Source: an uncultured Verrucomicrobiota bacterium
GTDB taxonomy: Bacteria; Verrucomicrobiota; Verrucomicrobiia; Limisphaerales; UBA9464
Assembly (NCBI GenBank): GCA_903939515.1
Contig: CAJAHH010000049.1
Coordinates: 1-64,000, forward strand
Length of the DNA: 64,000 bases
Reading direction: 5' to 3'
Shown: one piece after another, positions 44,087 through 52,091 of the stretch
How positions within the stretch are numbered: the first letter of the stretch is position 1
Layout of the letters: the number at the start of each line of letters is the position of its first letter
Translations under genes and position numbers: made by a program
Notes under the pieces: generated by a model
The model's database searches: none
The model's input: the letters and a program-made list of their open reading frames with translations, nothing else
What the model was told of the DNA's origin: nothing

Positions 44087-46290
44087 GGGGTTGAGCGGTT
44101 GGCGACAACGGTTTCGATGAGCAGCAGTGCCAGGGCCGCTGCGAGCAAGATGCGCCACCATTCTTGTCGGCCAGGTTCGTTGCCGAACCATCCAGGCGGC
44201 AGATCTGATTCAGCATCGGTACGACGTGCTAAGCGCCCCTCGGCGGCCGAGGGCTCCCAGGCGGCGAGGTCCGATTCAATGGGCGGTGGATTGGCGGCCA
44301 AACGCCATCGTTCCCGACCGGATTCATCGCTCACGCTGTAAAATCCGGAAAAAGGAACCTCGAAAACCGCGGTGCCATCGGATCGAACTTCCAGTGCCGG
44401 TGGTGGGCTTGAGGAAGCGGGTCGCACCTGCAGGCCGAAGCGAGCGAAGGCTGTGGGAGCTGCTGGTGTGGGTGTAACAGCGGTCGCCGAGGCCGCGGTG
44501 AGCGCCTCCGGGACCGCCGCCGCAAATGGGACAGACGGAGTGTTGAGACCAGCACCTCCGTTGCCCCACCGGATTCGTCCCTCGGTTCCGGTGATGAGCG
44601 GATCGGAGGATCGCAGAAGGCGTTCGTCGCCACGGTCGGCCAGCCAGGTGACGGCCGCCATGACCCACGGAACGAAGCTTTTGTGTTTGGGCCAGTCCGT
44701 CCATGCGGTGTCTGCCGAGGTGTTGGCCAAGAGCACGGCGCCCCGGCCTACAGAACGGCCTAAGAGGAAGGGGTGTCCGTCGTCGAAGCGTGCCAGCACG
44801 GCGCTCTGTGGAGAGGCGGTCAGCGCGTGTCGACGGGTGAATTCAGCGACGGCAGGACCGCCGGACCGAGCCTCTGTGAACGGCCGAAAGACCGGGCTTG
44901 TTCGGTCGAAGGCACCGATGCGCCAAGGCACTTCGGCGTCGGCCGAAACCGGCGAGCCCCATTGCGCCGGAGACAGCGCGCCAAATTCCGCATTGAAGCG
45001 GGAGGGTTCTAGGGAGTCGCCGCCGAAGAAGAAGAGTCCTCCGCCCTGATCCACCCAGGCGTTGAGTGCGGCGATGGCGTCACCCGGAAGCGATCGCATC
45101 GCCGGCAGCAGCACTACGTCGGGTGGGCGTCGAGTACCGTTGGGTGCCAGGGCTGCCGCCAATGCTTCAGGGCGGAGGATGTCTACCACGAAGCTCCCTT
45201 GACCCGAATTGGTGGAGCCGAAGAACGGGTCTAGGGCGGCGGCTACAAAGAAGGTCTGCTCTTCGAACGATCGTACCTGGCTGCGATTTTCGACGGCGAC
45301 GACGCGGATGCGTTCCGGCACCTGGAAAGCCAGTCGGCGAACATTATCCTCGGCCAACGCGTCGGATACTTCTAATTGAACTTCGGCCTCATGCCAGCCG
45401 GCCGTGAGCCGCGGCAGTTTCCATTCCAGGGAATCCGAGACACCGGCTCCTCGAGAGAAGGAGATTTTGGAAAGGGTTTGCCCATCGAGGACGCACCGAA
45501 CCGTGTGATTTTGCACCGGCTGGTCTCCGTAATTGGCGACGATCATCGACAGAGGTCCGTTGGGTTCGGCGGGAAGTCGGAAATCGGTGACGGCCACATT
45601 GGGTGAGACCGCAGGTCCGACTCGTATGAATCGGATCGGCAGCCAGCGTGGGAGAGAAACGCGGTTGAGTTGTTCTGCCCCGGTCCGCTGGAGGTCGCCG
45701 ATGACGATGACAGAGGCAGTGCCGGGTGAATTGAGGGTCGCCACGAGTGACAAGGCCTCCCGAAGGGCGTCGCCTGTATCGCCTCGACTGGAGGTGGGTT
45801 GGAGATCCTTCAGTCGATCCAGAATCAGGGAGGGTGGCCCAAAACCCGAAAGAACCTCGGCGCGTTCCCCGATCCCGACCAGCGCAGCCCGATCGCCCTC
45901 GATCAAGGAGGCGAGGACTCGGCGGGCCTCCGCCAATGCGGCGGGCCAGCGGGGTTTGCCAGAATCGGTGGCCCGCAGGCTCAGGGATCGGTCGAGCACT
46001 AGGATCACATCTTGGCGCTTGGGCAGCGGTTGTCCGCTCCAGCCCTCCGGGAGGTAGGGCCGGGCGAAGGCGAGGACGATGAGCGCGAAGACCAGCAACC
46101 GGAGCAGCAACAGCAGCAGGTTCTTGAGTTTGCGTCGGGATGAGCTGCGGGTGTGCACGACCTCGAAGAAGCGCAGCGTGCTCACCTTCATCCGCGGATT
46201 TCGCTGCTTGAGCAGGAGGTGCAGCAGTACGGGAATCCCCAAGCCTGCGAGGGCAGACAGCAGGAAGGCATGAGTAAACAAGAAGGGCAT
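44083..46290 (-). CDS. BatA-like protein with VWA domain
   Basis: A 735-residue membrane protein. The N-terminus is the BatA/aerotolerance domain: FLLSALAGLGIPVLLHLLLKQRNPRMKVSTLRFF and KNLLLLLLRLLVFALIVLAFARP, short blocks PVLLHLLLK and LLVFALIVLAFARP. A VWA domain begins near residue 90 with the MIDAS motif DRSLSL. Residues about 330-600 resemble the amidotransferase-like sandwich seen in the neighbour (LPAMRSLPGDAIAALNAWVDQGGGLFFFGGD). It ends with a membrane segment (LLAAALALLLIETVVA). Four-base overlap with the DUF4175-like gene. Confidence 0.8.
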   Translation of the reverse strand: MPFLFTHAFLLSALAGLGIPVLLHLLLKQRNPRMKVSTLRFFEVVHTRSSSRRKLKNLLLLLLRLLVFALIVLAFARPYLPEGWSGQPLPKRQDVILVLDRSLSLRATDSGKPRWPAALAEARRVLASLIEGDRAALVGIGERAEVLSGFGPPSLILDRLKDLQPTSSRGDTGDALREALSLVATLNSPGTASVIVIGDLQRTGAEQLNRVSLPRWLPIRFIRVGPAVSPNVAVTDFRLPAEPNGPLSMIVANYGDQPVQNHTVRCVLDGQTLSKISFSRGAGVSDSLEWKLPRLTAGWHEAEVQLEVSDALAEDNVRRLAFQVPERIRVVAVENRSQVRSFEEQTFFVAAALDPFFGSTNSGQGSFVVDILRPEALAAALAPNGTRRPPDVVLLPAMRSLPGDAIAALNAWVDQGGGLFFFGGDSLEPSRFNAEFGALSPAQWGSPVSADAEVPWRIGAFDRTSPVFRPFTEARSGGPAVAEFTRRHALTASPQSAVLARFDDGHPFLLGRSVGRGAVLLANTSADTAWTDWPKHKSFVPWVMAAVTWLADRGDERLLRSSDPLITGTEGRIRWGNGGAGLNTPSVPFAAAVPEALTAASATAVTPTPAAPTAFARFGLQVRPASSSPPPALEVRSDGTAVFEVPFSGFYSVSDESGRERWRLAANPPPIESDLAAWEPSAAEGRLARRTDAESDLPPGWFGNEPGRQEWWRILLAAALALLLIETVVANRSTP

Positions 46291-46330
46291 GCCGGGTGTC
46301 AGTGAGTGGGCAGTGCCTCGTTGAGGTGAT

Positions 46331-47218
46331 TCACAGGTACCCCCTCCGGTCGAGGTAGGCCATGAGAGCCTGATCGAGGGGCTTGCCGGTCGAGAGGCGC
46401 ACGTAGTCGAATTCGTACCCGTCGCAGGCGCTCTTCAACCGATCACAGAAGGCTTCGAGCCGTTGACGATATCCCTCGCGCGCCTCGTCGAGATGAACGA
46501 CGCGTTCTTCGCCCGTTTCGCTGTCTTCCAAAACCCATTCCCCGGTCTCGGGCAGCTCCAGCTCTTCCGGTGACAGGAGGTGGAAGACGAGGGTTTCTTG
46601 ACGGTGGGCATGGAGTTGGCGCAGGAGTTCAAAGCCCGAATCATCGATGGTGAAAAAATCCGAGATGACTACCGAGAGCCCACGGCGCACCACTGCCTGG
46701 ACGATCCCGAAGAGGTCCGGACCCAGGACCGTCTGGCCGCCCGCCTGAGCTCGGGCCAGAGCGGCGAAAAGTTCCATGGCCTGGTTTCGGGAGTTGGCGC
46801 AAGGGATCGCCTGACGGCTGTCTGGCCCGAAGAGAACCAGTCCGGGCGCATCCCGCTGCTGGATCATCAAGTGGGCGAGTGCGGCTGCCAGCAGTCGGCC
46901 GAAGGTGAACTTGTGGGCTGGCCCGGTCCCGAAATCCATGGAGGCCGAGGTGTCGAGGTAGATTTGCCCGCGGTAGTTGGTGTCGTCCTCGAACTGTTTG
47001 ATGTAGAGCGCGTCACTCCGAGCCCAGACCTTCCAGTCTAGGTGGCGGAGATTATCGCCCTGAACGTACTGGCGGTAACTCGCGAACTCCGTCGAGTACC
47101 CGAGGAACGGACTGCGGTGAAGTCCATCGAGAAAACCTTCCACGACGGTCCTGGCCAAGAGCGGCAGGTCTTCCACCGACGCCAGCAAGCGCGAGTCGAT
47201 TGGGAGGTGTGTGGACAT
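46331..47218 (-). CDS. DUF58-domain protein
   Basis: A 295-residue protein of the DUF58 family that accompanies MoxR ATPases. The hallmark region reads STEFASYRQYVQGDNLRHLDWKVWARSDALYIKQFEDD, and the VWA-like core has a MIDAS-type motif DTSASMDFG. RGLSVVISDFFTIDDSGFELLRQL and the C-terminal YDFVRLSTGKPLDQALMAYL-like stretch are further landmarks. No membrane segment. The ATG at 47218 follows the MoxR gene by 30 bases. Confidence 0.9.
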   Translation of the reverse strand: MSTHLPIDSRLLASVEDLPLLARTVVEGFLDGLHRSPFLGYSTEFASYRQYVQGDNLRHLDWKVWARSDALYIKQFEDDTNYRGQIYLDTSASMDFGTGPAHKFTFGRLLAAALAHLMIQQRDAPGLVLFGPDSRQAIPCANSRNQAMELFAALARAQAGGQTVLGPDLFGIVQAVVRRGLSVVISDFFTIDDSGFELLRQLHAHRQETLVFHLLSPEELELPETGEWVLEDSETGEERVVHLDEAREGYRQRLEAFCDRLKSACDGYEFDYVRLSTGKPLDQALMAYLDRRGYL

Positions 47219-47248
47219 GGTTTCAACAAGTCTGGCAAGGACCACGAA

Positions 47249-48256
47249 TTACCGGATGGGAACGTCCTTCAAAAGGCGGTCGATTAAAGTCTCCACATCG
47301 ACCTTCTGGGCGCGGGCGTTGAAGTTGGGATTAATGCGGTGGCGCAAAACTTGTCGGGCCACACGCCGTATTCCCTCTTCGTCCGCGCAGAGGCGGCCGG
47401 TGGTTGCTGCGTTGGCCTTGGCCCCCAGCACCAAGAACTGGGAGGCACGGGGGCTGGCTCCCCAACGCACAAACTCGCGAATGTAGGATGGGGCATCCGG
47501 CGTCTCAGGCCGAGTGCGAGAGACCAGCCTCACTGCATAGGCGATTACCTCGTCACTGACGGGAACACTGCGCACTAGTTTCTGCGCTTCGATGAGTTCA
47601 GGTCCGGTGATCACCGGTGTGATCATCGCTTGTGAGGTGCCGGTCGTTTCTCTCACCACCCGTTCTTCGTCGGCCACGGAGGGATAGGTGGTGTTCAGAC
47701 AAAACATGAACCGATCGGCTTGGGCCTCGGGCAGCACGTAGGTGCCCTCTTGTTCGATCGGATTCTGGGTGGCGAACACGTGGAATGGCTTCGGCAGCGG
47801 GTAGGTCTTCCCGCCAACGGTGACTTGCCGCTCTTGCATGGTCTCGAGCATCGCGGCCTGGGTCTTGGGCGGGGTCCGGTTGATCTCGTCGGCCAAGATG
47901 AGATTGGCGAACACAGGTCCCGGCAGGAACACCTGTCGTCTCCGGCCCGATTCCGGATCTTCTTCTAGGACGTCGGTGCCGGTGATGTCGCTGGGCATCA
48001 GGTCGGGGGTGAACTGGATGCGGTTGAACTGAAGGTCCACCGCCTGACTGAGGGAGCGAATCAACAATGTTTTTGCCAGACCCGGTACACCGGTGATCAA
48101 TGCATGGCCTCCGGCAAACAGGGTCAGCAAGGTGTTGTCGATAATCTCCTGCTGCCCGATCACGGCCTTGCCGATTTGCTCCACCAACGCCTGTCGCCGG
48201 GCGGTCAATTGTTCGATCGCGGCGACGGAAACGGCTGGATAGTCGGAGGGATTCAT
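47249..48256 (-). CDS. MoxR-family AAA+ ATPase
   Basis: A 335-residue AAA+ ATPase of the MoxR subfamily, chaperone-like enzymes that work with VWA proteins. Walker A is GVPGLAKTLL (about residues 56-65), Walker B is LILADEINRTPPKTQAAMLETMQERQVT, sensor and arginine-finger regions are FVFATQNPIEQEGTYVLPEAQADRFMF (read as ATQNPIEQEGTYVLPEAQ) and LGAKANAATTGR. The ATG at 48256 is selected. It is the first gene of the seven-gene operon running to 36749 and faces the divergent RDD/GYF gene across 132 bases, so the operon promoter lies there. Confidence 0.95.
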   Translation of the reverse strand: MNPSDYPAVSVAAIEQLTARRQALVEQIGKAVIGQQEIIDNTLLTLFAGGHALITGVPGLAKTLLIRSLSQAVDLQFNRIQFTPDLMPSDITGTDVLEEDPESGRRRQVFLPGPVFANLILADEINRTPPKTQAAMLETMQERQVTVGGKTYPLPKPFHVFATQNPIEQEGTYVLPEAQADRFMFCLNTTYPSVADEERVVRETTGTSQAMITPVITGPELIEAQKLVRSVPVSDEVIAYAVRLVSRTRPETPDAPSYIREFVRWGASPRASQFLVLGAKANAATTGRLCADEEGIRRVARQVLRHRINPNFNARAQKVDVETLIDRLLKDVPIR

Positions 48257-48388
48257 GAGGGGGGAAGCGACGCTGAAACCAAGGACACCCGGAACTGGAG
48301 ATGGTTTCAACCGCAACGCTTTAAATATCTTCAATCATGAAGTCGGTTGCTGATTCTGCACAGAGGCACTATCTCAGCGGCCTCGCAC

Positions 48389-49072
48389 ATGTCTTCACCC
48401 TACACGATGATTGGTTCCGATGGCCGCGAATACTCCGGTTCGCTGGAGGAATTGCGCGAATGGTCTCAGGATGGGCGGTTGGGTCCAGCGACGTTGGTTT
48501 GGAGCGAGGCCGATGAACGCTGGCTCGCGGCTGCGGCGCGTCATGAGTTGGTCTGGGATCTGCCCGGTTCGGAAATCGAGGCCGAAGCACCCTCGGCTCC
48601 GGCTTTCTACCGTGCCGGGTTTGTGCCCCGCCTGGTGGCCTTCGTGGCTGATTGGATGGTGATTCTGTTTTTAGTGAACTTGGTGGTGATGCCCTGGCGT
48701 GAATCGCTTCAGGCTCTCGTGCAGCAGGTGCAGGGGCAGTTGGAGTTGACCGGCGATGCTCAGCCCGATCTTTGGCTACTGTTGAGGTTCCAACTGATTT
48801 TCACGGCGATCTACACATCAGTGAGCCTCGTCTATAGCGTGGGATTTCAGGGGCGCTTCGGAGCCACTCCTGGGAAACGGCTGCTAGGCCTCAGCGTGGT
48901 CACCCTCGACGGCGTGCCGCTGGGTTATGGCGGAGCCTTCCGCCGCTACTGTGCTGAATTGCTCAGCATTCTTAGCTTCGGTTTGGGGTACCTCATGGTC
49001 TTGGCCCCGGAACAGCGCGCCTTGCACGATATCCTGACCGGGACCCAGGTGGTCTTGACTCCGCGCAATTGA
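48389..49072 (+). CDS. RDD-family membrane protein with an N-terminal GYF-like domain
   Basis: A 227-residue protein. Residues 3-60 form a GYF_2-type domain (YTMIGSDGREYSGSLEELREWSQDGRLGPATLVW). Then comes the RDD membrane domain: FVPRLVAFVADWMVILFLVNLVVMP with the Arg and Asp of the name, FQLIFTAIYTSVSLVYSVGFQGRFGATPGKRLLGL, and PEQRALHDILTGTQVVL. RDD proteins are envelope proteins of largely unknown function. Common beside MoxR-type clusters; divergent from the MoxR operon. Confidence 0.85.
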   Translation: MSSPYTMIGSDGREYSGSLEELREWSQDGRLGPATLVWSEADERWLAAAARHELVWDLPGSEIEAEAPSAPAFYRAGFVPRLVAFVADWMVILFLVNLVVMPWRESLQALVQQVQGQLELTGDAQPDLWLLLRFQLIFTAIYTSVSLVYSVGFQGRFGATPGKRLLGLSVVTLDGVPLGYGGAFRRYCAELLSILSFGLGYLMVLAPEQRALHDILTGTQVVLTPRN

Positions 49073-49509
49073 GACCAAGAGTTTCCTGGCCGGAGATCTT
49101 TCCTGACTTCGAGCGCGACCCCACCAAAACGTTGCCGAACGATGAATTTTAATCATAGTACAACTTTCTAACGATTCGTTTGAATAGCACAAAGTTCGCT
49201 TTTAGGGATACAGGCTTAAGAAATGAGATATCTGGCTCAATTTTTACAGATTGTCTGTTCCAAGACCGGTGATACCGGTCTCTTAAGAGCTTGGGCTCAA
49301 GGTTTTCTTCAGTCGGGTTGGGTCCAGCAACGCCCGCTTTGGGTGCTTATCCCTGTTCGTATCCCCGGTCGAATCTCCGGTCGAATCTCGGGTCGAAATG
49401 AGGCCGAGGGGCTTGGCCGACGCACACCGTCTCGCGCAGACCTTCAACGCCTAGGGTATGATGGTCACCCGCACCGCGACCGCCCGGTTTTCGGGAGGAA
49501 TTGGTCATC
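49073..49509. other. Intergenic region before tonB, with short repeats
   Basis: No gene is supported over most of this stretch. It is AT-rich between 49140 and 49215, which suits promoters for the tonB cluster. GACCGGT and ACCGGTC form a perfect hairpin around GAT at 49264-49280. A 12-base unit, CCGGTCGAATCT, occurs as two exact copies at 49365-49388 and a degenerate third to about 49399. A reading frame at 49223-49513 (start ATG) encodes Gly/Arg repeats but has no ribosome site. Confidence 0.5.
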
Positions 49510-50247
49510 ATGAGAGCCGCTTTTGCGACGGTCAGAGCGGGTTCCATTTACACGCTACGATCTGAGTTGTATCGATCCAGTCTTCCGCAGGCTGCTGAAG
49601 ACAACGGTCGTCGCCTGATTTGGATGAACACGGTGTGTGCCCTCTTCCTGGCGGGCGGAGTGTTCGGAATTGCTCATCCCCCGGGATTGGTTGTCCAGAA
49701 GTTCACGGCAGACGAGGTGGTTCAACCGGTTGAAATCCGTGAATTCAAACAGGAGCTCCAGCAGCAAGTCGCCTCCGAGGACGATACTCCCCCAGACGAG
49801 CCGGCCCCGGCTGAACCGGTCTCTGTGCCGGCGGTGGTGGTGGCCCCGGCCGATGCCACTGTTGCTTTTGCGGTTGAAGTGAAGGGTCCGGTGATTATTT
49901 CCAAGGATCCGAATTTCGCCGTGCCTCCGCCACGGGAGACCCGCCGCAACGTGTCGGCGGCTCCGACGGGACCGCGTCGTTTCGAGTCGGGCAAGGGGGC
50001 GGGTACCGGACGGTTCACGCCGGAACCTTCTTATCCACGGGAAGCACAAGTCCGTCGGGAAACCGGAGCGGGAGAGTATTTGGTCACGATTGATGGCGCG
50101 GGTGGGATCTCGGAGTTGAAGCTTTTGGCCTCTTCCGGAAGCTCCACTTTAGACAATGCCTTTCGTCAGCATGTTCGCAGACTTTGGCGTTTCCGCCCTG
50201 AGGATGCCGGAGACTGGATCATTCCCTTCGAATACCGCCTTCGGTGA
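49510..50247 (+). CDS. tonB: TonB-family energy transducer
   Basis: A 245-residue protein with an N-terminal cytoplasmic part, one membrane segment (WMNTVCALFLAGGVFGIAH), a Pro/Glu/Ala-rich periplasmic linker (DEPAPAEPVSVPA) and a C-terminal TonB domain: EPSYPREAQVRRETGAGEYLVTIDGAGGISELKLLASSG and RHVRRLWRFRPEDAG-like VRRLWRF. It couples the inner-membrane ExbB/ExbD proton channel encoded just downstream to outer-membrane transporters. It is slightly unusual in having about 40 residues before the membrane segment. Confidence 0.85.
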   Translation: MRAAFATVRAGSIYTLRSELYRSSLPQAAEDNGRRLIWMNTVCALFLAGGVFGIAHPPGLVVQKFTADEVVQPVEIREFKQELQQQVASEDDTPPDEPAPAEPVSVPAVVVAPADATVAFAVEVKGPVIISKDPNFAVPPPRETRRNVSAAPTGPRRFESGKGAGTGRFTPEPSYPREAQVRRETGAGEYLVTIDGAGGISELKLLASSGSSTLDNAFRQHVRRLWRFRPEDAGDWIIPFEYRLR

Positions 50248-50329
50248 TATCTTAACCCAAGACTAAGACTCTGGATCTAACGCCCATTCCCCAACCGCGG
50301 CTTTTTTAACCCTCACGACTGACGCTACA

Positions 50330-51001
50330 ATGCTCGCAAATACCCTCGCCGAATACTTCAACAAGGGCGGACCGATCATGTACCCGATCGCTCTTGTTGC
50401 CATCATCCTGTTTGCGGTCGTCGCTGAGCGCGGAGTATTTTGGTTCCTCCTCGGGCGCCGTCGCGATATGGCCCAACTGGAAAACACCTTGGGGGCTATG
50501 GAAAACAGCGACTTCAAGGCGGCTGTGGTCCAGACGCAGGGATCCAATGATCCGGTGGTGCGCATGATTTACCACGGTTTGACTCACATGCACGGCTCCT
50601 TGCAGGGGGCGCTCCAAGTGGCCGCCGGCATGGAAATCAAGCGCGCGGGCCGATTCATGGTGCTCATCGACACGTGCATCACCCTGGCGCCGCTCCTCGG
50701 ATTGCTGGGCACCGTCACCGGCATCATGGGTTCCTTCCAAAAGATGGGTGAGTCGAGCATCGCCGGCGCCATGACTGAGATCCAGGGCGGCATCGGCGAG
50801 GCACTCATCGCTACGGCCGCCGGTCTGGGTATCGCCATTATCGGGGTCTTCTTCCTCAACATCTACAACGAGATGATGGAGAAGCTGAAGTTCGACCTAG
50901 AGACCGCCGCGACCAACGTCGAGGTCATGGTCACTCAGGCCAAGCAGGAAGGCTTTGACACAGTTGCCTTCCGCCGCGAAATCGCAGCCAAAACCCACTG
51001 A
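50330..51001 (+). CDS. exbB: MotA/TolQ/ExbB proton channel protein
   Basis: A 223-residue inner-membrane protein of the ExbB/TolQ family. Three membrane segments: PIMYPIALVAIILFAVVAERGVFWF, the TLAPLLGLLGTVTGIMGSF hallmark and AAGLGIAIIGVFFLNIYNEMM. The segment ALIATAAGLGIAI is the typical ion-channel signature. It lies between tonB and two exbD genes on one strand, so they form the energizing complex. Confidence 0.92.
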   Translation: MLANTLAEYFNKGGPIMYPIALVAIILFAVVAERGVFWFLLGRRRDMAQLENTLGAMENSDFKAAVVQTQGSNDPVVRMIYHGLTHMHGSLQGALQVAAGMEIKRAGRFMVLIDTCITLAPLLGLLGTVTGIMGSFQKMGESSIAGAMTEIQGGIGEALIATAAGLGIAIIGVFFLNIYNEMMEKLKFDLETAATNVEVMVTQAKQEGFDTVAFRREIAAKTH

Positions 51002-51004
51002 CCT

Positions 51005-51478
51005 ATGGCTGGAGGCGGCGGCGGCCGCAGTGCCGCATCAACCAGCGGGAAGCGAGGGAAGTTCTCGTCGCCCATCCCGATTAAGAAGGCACGCATCGAA
51101 ATCGTGCCCTTGATCGACGTGATGTTCTTCCTTCTGGCGGCGTTCATGATGGTTTCCTTGAGCCTGCAGCAGTCGAAGACGCGTCCGATGGAACTCATCG
51201 ACGCCAAAAAGGCGACCGACGACTTTAAGCCAGACGTCATCAACATTGGTGTTGAGAAGGACGGCACCGTCGCCATCGGTACCAACATCGTGGACACCGC
51301 GGCGCTCGTTCAGGAACTGAACTCCCGATACAAACAGAATCCTAAGACGCCGGTGTTTATCACCGGCGACAAATCCGCTCCCTACCGAGCCGTCGGTGGG
51401 GTGCTTCAGCAGGTGCGTTCGGCCCGCTTTACTCGGGTTTCGTTCGTGACCAAGGAAGCCGAACGCAACAGCAAGTAG
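51005..51478 (+). CDS. exbD: ExbD/TolR-family biopolymer transport protein (copy 1)
   Basis: A 157-residue protein with a Gly-rich N-terminus, then the hallmark IEIVPLIDVMFFLLAAFMMVSLSL, a single membrane segment with the Asp that carries protons in this family. The periplasmic domain contains INIGVEKDGTVAIG and TPVFITGDKSAPYRAVGGVLQQVR. It starts four bases after exbB and is followed by a second exbD after 14 bases. Confidence 0.9.
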   Translation: MAGGGGGRSAASTSGKRGKFSSPIPIKKARIEIVPLIDVMFFLLAAFMMVSLSLQQSKTRPMELIDAKKATDDFKPDVINIGVEKDGTVAIGTNIVDTAALVQELNSRYKQNPKTPVFITGDKSAPYRAVGGVLQQVRSARFTRVSFVTKEAERNSK

Positions 51479-51492
51479 ACCGATTTCGTTCC

Positions 51493-51915
51493 ATGCATCT
51501 GGGTTCCTCCACCTCCGTCAAGAAGGCCCGCGTCGAGATCATCCCATTGATCGACGTGATGTTCTTCCTCTTGGCCGCCTTCATGATGGTCACCCTGACC
51601 ATGAACCGGCTGCGCACCTTGCAAATGGACCTGCCGTCGGCCGTCGCCCCGAAATCGTCGGAGAAGCCTGACATGATGGAAATCGTCATCGATCGCGACG
51701 GCGACTTGAAGGTGGGTGGCCAGCTGCTTCCCTTCTCAGAATTAGCGGGACGGGTGGAGGCCAAGGTGGCCTCGAATACCAACTATCCGTTTTATCTGAA
51801 GCCGGATTATCAGACGACCCATGGCAACGTGCTCCGGGTCCTCGACACCATCAAGGCGGCCGGTGCCAACAAGATCTCCATGGCCATTGACGTGACCGGG
51901 GCCGACAAGAAGTAA
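51493..51915 (+). CDS. ExbD/TolR-family biopolymer transport protein (copy 2)
   Basis: A 140-residue paralogue of the preceding protein, with VEIIPLIDVMFFLLAAFMMVTLTM in the membrane and periplasmic MMEIVIDRDGDLKVGGQLLPFSEL. The membrane stretches are nearly identical to copy 1 while the periplasmic parts differ, so the two may form a heteromeric channel partner or serve different transducers. Two ExbD proteins per ExbB are common in Verrucomicrobia and Bacteroidetes. Confidence 0.88.
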   Translation: MHLGSSTSVKKARVEIIPLIDVMFFLLAAFMMVTLTMNRLRTLQMDLPSAVAPKSSEKPDMMEIVIDRDGDLKVGGQLLPFSELAGRVEAKVASNTNYPFYLKPDYQTTHGNVLRVLDTIKAAGANKISMAIDVTGADKK

Positions 51916-52091
51916 GTCGGGTTGCCTTAGGAGACCTCACGGTGTCTTCGGTGGGGCTCATCCGGAACGTTGAAAGCACAGCCGGTCGATACCGAGTGCT
52001 GACCACGAGTGCTGACGAGACCCAAACCCCATGGACAGGCGCCGGCTGCGGGAGTTTCATCCGAAGGCAACCCTTTGAAGCGCCTGTCCCC

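Noticed and set aside
49365-49399. Short tandem repeats considered as a CRISPR array
   Set aside because: Units are 12 bases without spacers and no cas gene is in the window.
49223-49513. 96-residue reading frame before tonB
   Set aside because: No ribosome site, and the Gly/Arg runs reflect the 12-base repeats; it also overlaps the tonB start.
50031-50040. TTATCCACGG, one mismatch from a DnaA box
   Set aside because: It is a single site inside the tonB coding region with no neighbours, so an origin is not supported.
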